Source: CAZIPZ01 sp964541075 (GTDB taxonomy: Bacteria > Acidobacteriota > Terriglobia > 20CM-2-55-15). Taken from it: a stretch of DNA of 20,170 nt. The notes under the pieces are model-generated. The model ran no database searches. It was not told the DNA's origin and worked only from the letters and a program-made list of their open reading frames with translations. A program made the translations under genes and the position numbers. Below, piece after piece: positions 15,293-20,170 of this stretch. Within the stretch, counting starts at the first letter, position 1. Each line of letters begins with the position of its first letter. Where the stretch lies: positions 1-20,170 of the forward strand of contig CAZIPZ010000057.1 of the NCBI GenBank assembly GCA_964541075.1, in the 5' to 3' direction.

Positions 15293-15840
15293 TTGCCTTT
15301 CCTCTCATTTCCACTAAGGAGCCCGGCGAGTTTTTTTCTCGCTCTAAATAGCCGAACTTTCACATTTGTTTGTGTGATGCCCATGGCTTCTGCAATTTCC
15401 TTAATGGACATTTCTTCAACTTCCTTGAGCACTAATGGAATCCTAAGCTTCGGATCCAAAGTGTCCACTGCCAGTCTGGCTTTGCCGATAAAGTCCTCTT
15501 CAGGCGCCACTACCGTCGACTGTTCCGTCGGAGTCTGAGGAGTATATGTTTCAAACGCCGCCCTGCGACGCCTCAATTTCCTCAGCTCATCGTAACAAGT
15601 ATTCACTGTGACGGTTGCCAACCATCCAGGAAAGTTCTGGTCAGGATGAACCTGGTCCAACCTGGCAAACAGCTTCAGAAATACATCCTGAGCGATGTCT
15701 TCAACGTCTTCGCGCGTCCTAAAGAACCGGCTGATGAGTCTGAATACCATCGGGGAAAACTTGGCAACGATGGCTTCCTGGGCTGAACTCTCGCCCTCCT
15801 TGGCGCGGGTCAATAAGTCGCGGTCGAATTCTATAGTCAC
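15289..15840 (-). CDS. RNA polymerase ECF sigma factor (sigma-70 family)
   Basis: 183 residues, minus strand, from a GTG at 15838-15840. Region 2 carries REDVEDIAQDVFLKLFARLDQ and the FPGWLATVTVNTCYDELRKLRRR stretch. Region 4 has the helix-turn-helix MSIKEIAEAMGITQTNVKVRLFRARKKL. It differs clearly from the other ECF factor in the window, so this is not a recent duplication. Its end overlaps the next gene by 4 bases. No good Shine-Dalgarno sequence precedes the GTG, and the next in-frame ATG would remove much of region 2, so the start is accepted. Confidence 0.92.
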   Translation of the reverse strand: MTIEFDRDLLTRAKEGESSAQEAIVAKFSPMVFRLISRFFRTREDVEDIAQDVFLKLFARLDQVHPDQNFPGWLATVTVNTCYDELRKLRRRRAAFETYTPQTPTEQSTVVAPEEDFIGKARLAVDTLDPKLRIPLVLKEVEEMSIKEIAEAMGITQTNVKVRLFRARKKLAGLLSGNERKGK

Positions 15841-16013
15841 AATACGTCGTTACCCGTCAAGAGTTACAACTCAATTAGCTATGAACTATAAAGATCTGAA
15901 GCCGGGGCGAAGTCAGACGTACAGCCATAACTCGCACGGATCGGCCGATGAACCGCCAGACCTTTCAACTCTATGATTATGAATATGTTGCAACGACCAA
16001 TGCGGTTTAGTTC

Positions 16014-16022
16014 TGTTATAAT
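16014..16022 (+). promoter_or_regulatory. Extended -10 promoter of the TonB-dependent receptor gene
   Basis: TGTTATAAT is a full extended -10 element, which can work without a good -35 box. The start of transcription would be near 16029, giving a leader of about 100 bases. Confidence 0.5.
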
Positions 16023-16115
16023 CCTGCCCGCCTTCCGCGTGGTCGAGGAAAGCAGTGGTCGAGACATGTTCCTCTCGAGCCATGAAGCTCTATCGTGATC
16101 CGGCGTACCTGTAAT

Positions 16116-16121
16116 GAGAGG
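16116..16121 (+). promoter_or_regulatory. Ribosome binding site that decides the receptor start
   Basis: GAGAGG ends six bases before the ATG at 16128. It favours this start over a GTG at 16095. Confidence 0.6.
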
Positions 16122-16127
16122 TCTTTC

Positions 16128-19100
16128 ATGTCATTCACACATTTAAAGACAACGCTGCTGCGAATTCGTCGCTTAGCATTCGTTCTGCTCTTGATCGTCA
16201 GTTCGGGAAGCACTGCAATAGCGCAGCTCACGCGCGGCTTCATATCCGGGACGGTCACGGATACTACCGAGGCTATAATTGCGGGCGCCCAGGTCACTAT
16301 CAAAAACAAAGCGACGAACCTTTCACGCACCGCGGAGACAAATGCTGCTGGCGTTTATCGATTCGCGGGGGTCGAACCTGGAACCTACTCGATTCAGTTT
16401 GCGATGCAGGGCTTCAATACCTACACCATTGATGATGTCGAGGTAAGCACAGCTCAAGAAGTCACACTCAACCAAGCCTTAAGTGTTGGCGGCGTTTCCA
16501 GTGAAGTTTTGGTTCTGGATACGCCTGGACTGGAAGTGCAGAAATCGACCGCCACAATTGAGCGTACTTTTTCACAGCGGGTAATCCACGAACTACCTTT
16601 TCCTGCCAGCGCACGTGATGTGACTCGCATCGCACTCCTTGCTCCTACCGCAATCCGCGCGCCCGGATCGAGCGAATTTTCCGTCAACGGTCAGCGAGCA
16701 CGAAACAACAATTTCACACTCGACGGCGTAGATAACAACGATTTCACCATCACGATCCATGCAACACGGATGATTCCTGAGGCTTTTCAAGAAATTCAAG
16801 TTCAGGCCACAGCGTATTCGGCGGAATTTGGTCGCAACTCTGGAGCCCAATTCTCGGCGATTACAAGACGTGGAACGAACCGGTTTCACTCAAGCTTATG
16901 GGATTATAACCGCGGCAGCTGGGCGGAGCCATTGAGCCTGGTAAACAAGCGTGCGGGTCTTAAAGAAACTCCGGGATTCGTCGCCAATCAATTCGGAGGT
17001 GATATTGAAGGGCCGATAGTTCGAAACCGCACTTTCTTTTTCGGCCTTATCGAGGCGAACCGCCGACGAGAATCCCCCGACGCGCGGAACGCATCTAGTG
17101 TCACCATCCCAACGCCTGCGGGATATTCGGCCCTTGCGAACACGCCGCTTGGATCTCCTCCAGTTCGTCCCACACAGCAAAATCAGGCCAGCCGGCAGCA
17201 AGCCCTTTCGGCGCTCAGCTTCCTTCCTGAGATTCACAGACTGGTCACGACCTACGATAATCGTCGCGATGTCATCGTTAACAATTTCCCCATTGAGGTC
17301 GGCACGATCCGTATTCCCATTGCTCGGCCGCACAATTTTTTTTACAACGTCTTGCGGCTTGATCATCAATTGACGGAAAGGGAAACGTTAAGTTATCGAT
17401 ACTATATCGACCAGAGGGAACAACCGGATCTGGTCGGAAACACGGGGTTTGGAACCCGCTGGACTGCGACTCAATCGATTCTTGCCCAGAATCACGCCAT
17501 TAGTCATACCCTCAGCATGGGAAGCAACCTCCTGAATGAATTGCGACTGGCCTACGTTCGAAGGCGCCTCAACTTCCCGGAACGGGATCCCAACAGTCCG
17601 ACCGTGAGCATCACTGGCTTTTTCACGATTGGCGGTTCAAACGCATTTCCCCAGGGACGCATCGACAATACGTATCAGCTGCAGAACGTATCCAGTTACA
17701 TGGCAGGCCGCAATGCTTTCAAGATCGGCGCCGACGTCCGCCACTATGCCCTCTCGAGCCGCTCTGGAATGGATTCGAAAGGAACTTGGAGCTTTTCTTC
17801 ATTCGCTGATTTCCTTAACAATAATGCGACATCGTTTCAGCAAGCAGTGAATGAGGTTTCCTTCAACTCAACGCAGTGGAACCACGCGTATTTCTTCCAG
17901 GACGACATCAAGGCAACGCGAAACTTAACGGTTAATTTGGGAATCCGCTACGAAAATTCCACGGTGCCGCTGGGGTTGTTTGGCGCGACCGATCCTCAGA
18001 TAGGGTCGGCTGGTGTGCCGGGCCCGGCCCGGCGCGACAAGAACAATTGGGGTCCGCGTTTCGGTTTTGCTTTCAGCCCCGGCAAGACTTCAGGCCTTAG
18101 CTCAATTCTCTTCGGGGAAAACGAATCATCGATTCGCGGTGGTTTTGGCGTCGGATATGACGTGATTTTTTACAACATCATCTCCACGACAGCGGGCAAC
18201 TATCCCCGAGTCGTAAATTCGAGGTACACCCAACCGGCGACCACAGATTTGTTTCCTCAACTGGCGCCCAAAGTCCCATCGCTGGCGGCGTTCAGTCCGC
18301 TCCTGGCCTTCGCGAATGCGGCTGAAGACATCCAGAATCCCACCACCCACTTTTGGAGTCTGTCTGCCCAGAGGGAGCTTGGTCCAAATCACGTTATTGA
18401 AATCGGCTATACGGGCAACAGGTCCTATCACGGCATCCGCCAAAGCCAATCAAATCCAGCTGTCTTGACTCCGCAACAAGCTGCCACGGTGCTCGCGGGA
18501 GGAACCATTCCTTCGGTGCAGGAGAGGCGACTAAATCCCGCGTGGGGGCAACGTATCGTCATCGAATCCAGTGCTAAGGGCGAGTATCATGCGGGATATT
18601 TGAAGTTCGACCGGCGAACATCGCGCGGCTTGCTCGTTGGCGCTAACTACACATGGAGCGCCAACTTCAGCGATAATGACGAAGGCTTCGGTCAAGCCGA
18701 GATCACCGACTACAGTCCGCAAGTACCGCAGGATTTCTTCAATTATCAAAAAGACTGGAGTCGTTCCGCCTTCGACCGACCTCATCGCCTCGCAATACAT
18801 TACATATACGAAATTCCATGGTTTAGCGCCGCAGGTGCGAATACACCCATCGCGCGTCAGATTTTCAGGGGGTGGCAAGCCTCAGGAATGTTGGAGTATC
18901 AATCCGGTCAACCATTCACGATTCGGACTGGCGTCGATACCACCGGAACAGCCTTGGGAAATCCTCCTGGACGGCCCAACTATAACCCTGGAGGAATCCT
19001 TACTGAAGACCCCGATACACACGATCTTCGAACCTTCGCAATTCCGCTGAACGCGACAGGCATTGTGACCGTCCCGTCCTATGCGGTCAACCCTGGGTCG

Positions 19101-19373
19101 ATAATACCCAATACAATGTCGGGCGGCGGAAATCTTGGTCGCAATACGTTTCGCGGACCATCCTTCCAGAACTGGAACCTGTCACTGATGAAAAGGTTTT
19201 CAATTGGCGACAGTTGCGAGTTGCAACTAAGAGGCGATTTCAACAATGTGTGGAACCACAACAACTTCCAGAGTCCGGACGCCAGAATGAGCAGTCCGAC
19301 CTTCGGTTTGAATACAGCAACACCTTTGACCGATTCCCGAGAGGTTCTATTGAGCCTTAAGCTTCAGTTCTGA
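16128..19373 (+). CDS. TonB-dependent receptor with N-terminal carboxypeptidase-regulatory-like domain (Oar-like)
   Basis: 1081 residues from the ATG at 16128. A signal peptide (MSFTHLKTTLLRIRRLAFVLLL...AIAQ) is followed by a carboxypeptidase-regulatory-like beta-sandwich (roughly 35-125: FISGTVTDTTEAIIAGAQV, NAAGVYRFAGVEPGTYSI). Then come a plug domain (FSVNGQRARNNNFTLDGVDNND, EIQVQATAYSAEFGRNSGAQ) and a large beta-barrel ending in LSLKLQF; the final phenylalanine is a typical outer-membrane assembly signal. This architecture is strongly expanded in Acidobacteriota and is thought to import large substrates such as oligosaccharides or peptides with TonB energy. The substrate cannot be read here. 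No SusD-like partner is adjacent. The gene end overlaps the convergent membrane protein gene by 10 bases. It is divergent from an ECF module, but that does not prove control by it. Confidence 0.93.
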   Translation: MSFTHLKTTLLRIRRLAFVLLLIVSSGSTAIAQLTRGFISGTVTDTTEAIIAGAQVTIKNKATNLSRTAETNAAGVYRFAGVEPGTYSIQFAMQGFNTYTIDDVEVSTAQEVTLNQALSVGGVSSEVLVLDTPGLEVQKSTATIERTFSQRVIHELPFPASARDVTRIALLAPTAIRAPGSSEFSVNGQRARNNNFTLDGVDNNDFTITIHATRMIPEAFQEIQVQATAYSAEFGRNSGAQFSAITRRGTNRFHSSLWDYNRGSWAEPLSLVNKRAGLKETPGFVANQFGGDIEGPIVRNRTFFFGLIEANRRRESPDARNASSVTIPTPAGYSALANTPLGSPPVRPTQQNQASRQQALSALSFLPEIHRLVTTYDNRRDVIVNNFPIEVGTIRIPIARPHNFFYNVLRLDHQLTERETLSYRYYIDQREQPDLVGNTGFGTRWTATQSILAQNHAISHTLSMGSNLLNELRLAYVRRRLNFPERDPNSPTVSITGFFTIGGSNAFPQGRIDNTYQLQNVSSYMAGRNAFKIGADVRHYALSSRSGMDSKGTWSFSSFADFLNNNATSFQQAVNEVSFNSTQWNHAYFFQDDIKATRNLTVNLGIRYENSTVPLGLFGATDPQIGSAGVPGPARRDKNNWGPRFGFAFSPGKTSGLSSILFGENESSIRGGFGVGYDVIFYNIISTTAGNYPRVVNSRYTQPATTDLFPQLAPKVPSLAAFSPLLAFANAAEDIQNPTTHFWSLSAQRELGPNHVIEIGYTGNRSYHGIRQSQSNPAVLTPQQAATVLAGGTIPSVQERRLNPAWGQRIVIESSAKGEYHAGYLKFDRRTSRGLLVGANYTWSANFSDNDEGFGQAEITDYSPQVPQDFFNYQKDWSRSAFDRPHRLAIHYIYEIPWFSAAGANTPIARQIFRGWQASGMLEYQSGQPFTIRTGVDTTGTALGNPPGRPNYNPGGILTEDPDTHDLRTFAIPLNATGIVTVPSYAVNPGSIIPNTMSGGGNLGRNTFRGPSFQNWNLSLMKRFSIGDSCELQLRGDFNNVWNHNNFQSPDARMSSPTFGLNTATPLTDSREVLLSLKLQF

Positions 19374-19930
19374 GGGGAAGGCGTTTCGTTCAACCAATTG
19401 TTCCAATGGTCGCGGAGAGGTTTTAGTTCCAATTCCTTGGTCTTCCATATAGACCAATAATCAAGGCTGTCATTCATGCTCATTTCGGTGCGAATGATGG
19501 CGAGATCCTCATCAATCAGTTCATAGTATCGGATAAAGTCACGATGCGCCTTCCTTCCGGACGCCGTGCTTGGCCATTTGGCCTTAGCGGTTCGCAACAC
19601 CTCGTTTACTTTGAGATGAGCCGTCAGGAAATAGTGAAGCCGCCAATCGTCGCTGGTTGCAGCTTCTGCGTTGTGCATCGACCAGATGAACTGGTTTTCG
19701 GCTCGTTCAATTTCAGGGAATATCAATTGGCGATATCGCGGCCTCTCGTCGTACTCAAGGCTGAACGCAAGAACTGTGGAAACAACCAGCACCAGGGCCG
19801 CGAGAACAGAAGCAAGTTTGTTCTTACGTAGCGTCTCAAAAAAGCCGCGTATCAGCGACCCGAATAGACCGCCGAGCGTTGGAGCGGCGTCAAGATCCTG
19901 ATCCTTTTCCGGACGAGTTTGGGGATTCAA
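19364..19930 (-). CDS. Single-pass membrane protein of unknown function
   Basis: About 188 residues, minus strand. The TTG at 19928-19930 is preferred because a GAGGA sequence lies five bases upstream; a TTG at 19940-19942 would add four residues but has no spaced ribosome binding site. An acidic, proline-containing N-terminus (PEKDQDLDAAPTLGG) precedes one membrane helix (about 41-58). The rest is a soluble, helical, tryptophan- and charge-rich domain (ENQFIWSMHNAEAATSDDW, RYYELIDEDLAIIR). No family is recognised. It overlaps the DUF4340 gene by about 41 bases, so the two are co-transcribed and probably act together. Confidence 0.6.
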   Translation of the reverse strand: MNPQTRPEKDQDLDAAPTLGGLFGSLIRGFFETLRKNKLASVLAALVLVVSTVLAFSLEYDERPRYRQLIFPEIERAENQFIWSMHNAEAATSDDWRLHYFLTAHLKVNEVLRTAKAKWPSTASGRKAHRDFIRYYELIDEDLAIIRTEMSMNDSLDYWSIWKTKELELKPLRDHWNNWLNETPSPQN

Positions 19931-20170
19931 GAAGGTCCTCAACCCTTATATTGAACTTATCGAAAATATCCTTCGAGACAACCTTTACCGTGGTGGCGTC
20001 TGATGTCTTCAAATAGATGCCTTCGGGAATCTGGCTGTCCTTACCGAAAGCGACGCGAAGCAGTTCGGTAGATCCCTGTCGCAGGGCTACTTCCAATTTG
20101 GGTTTATCAAGACCATAGCTCGAAAGCGCCTTCGGAGGATCAAGAATGTCCTTCGCTTTTTCGAACTCCA
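19890..20170 (-). CDS. DUF4340 domain protein, C-terminal fragment
   Basis: Minus strand, open to the right edge of the window; stop at 19890-19892 and start outside. The visible part has SYGLDKPKLEVALRQG followed by LRVAFGKDSQIPEGIYLKTSD and VKVVSKDIFDKFN. This is the repeated unit of DUF4340 proteins: Y-G-L-D-x-P, a beta-rich segment, then a residue set like V-Y-x-K. DUF4340 proteins commonly lie beside GldG-like and ABC transporter genes, which would be to the right of this window. The C-terminal tail is Ser/Gly-rich (SPNSSGKGSGS). Function is unknown. Confidence 0.75.
   Translation of the reverse strand, partial: EFEKAKDILDPPKALSSYGLDKPKLEVALRQGSTELLRVAFGKDSQIPEGIYLKTSDATTVKVVSKDIFDKFNIRVEDLLESPNSSGKGSGS

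Larger units (their letters stand above)
15841..16127. other. Divergent regulatory region between ECF sigma and TonB-dependent receptor
   Basis: 287 bases without a convincing gene. It holds an extended -10 promoter for the receptor (16014-16022), a 9-base direct repeat (16039-16047 and 16055-16063), an inverted repeat GAGGAA/TTCCTC (16045-16050 and 16069-16074) and the receptor ribosome binding site (16116-16121). A 31-codon open frame at 15881-15976 lacks a ribosome binding site and is not called. Confidence 0.5.

Noticed and set aside
15841..15870. ECF-type autoregulated promoter for the second sigma gene (TGTAAC, 16 bases, CGTA on the minus strand)
   Set aside because: The spacing is right, but transcription would begin inside the first codons after the GTG start, and no later start codon keeps region 2 intact.
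15881..15976. A 31-residue plus-strand open frame
   Set aside because: No ribosome binding site and no protein-like features.

Overview
This window looks like a piece of an uncultured Acidobacteriota genome, probably metagenome-assembled because there are two runs of N. The evidence is combined gene content: a long TonB-dependent receptor of the carboxypeptidase-regulatory-like type, ECF sigma factors with membrane partners, a DUF4340-type protein, a UbiA-like prenyltransferase and selenocysteine machinery, at moderate GC. The phylum is an inference from gene families and no marker settles it. No phage, IS element, CRISPR array, rRNA or tRNA was found.

Left part (1-5270). On the minus strand a ChaN-family protein runs into the start of larB (nickel-pincer cofactor synthesis), which leaves the window at base 1. 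The ChaN gene contains a 10-N gap and a stretch of about 130 bases that does not fit it and looks foreign. Divergently, a UbiA-like prenyltransferase, a membrane-bound processive family 2 glycosyltransferase and an exported M24 (aminopeptidase P-like) peptidase form a tight plus-strand run.

Middle (5271-11672). efp (elongation factor P, with Asn instead of Lys/Arg at the loop tip) meets selA tail to tail. selA is cut by 28 Ns, but the two halves join perfectly if the gap is given zero length, so the gene is very probably intact. Divergent from selA are a small exported protein of unknown function, purH (last two steps of IMP synthesis) and a large exported TPR protein.

Right part (11673-20170). 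Two ECF sigma modules flank lysA. The first is a sigma factor plus a zinc-finger anti-sigma protein whose C-terminal domain resembles thioredoxin without its cysteines. The second is a sigma factor, a one-helix membrane protein and a Spy/CpxP-like anchored protein, each overlapping the next by 4 bases. A 1081-residue TonB-dependent receptor follows, then on the minus strand a short membrane protein and the C-terminal end of a DUF4340 protein.

Most genes are housekeeping or envelope genes. The most unusual items are the cysteine-less thioredoxin-like anti-sigma protein, the overlapping sigma/membrane/Spy-like module, the hairpin upstream of selA, the EF-P tip residue and the two assembly problems.
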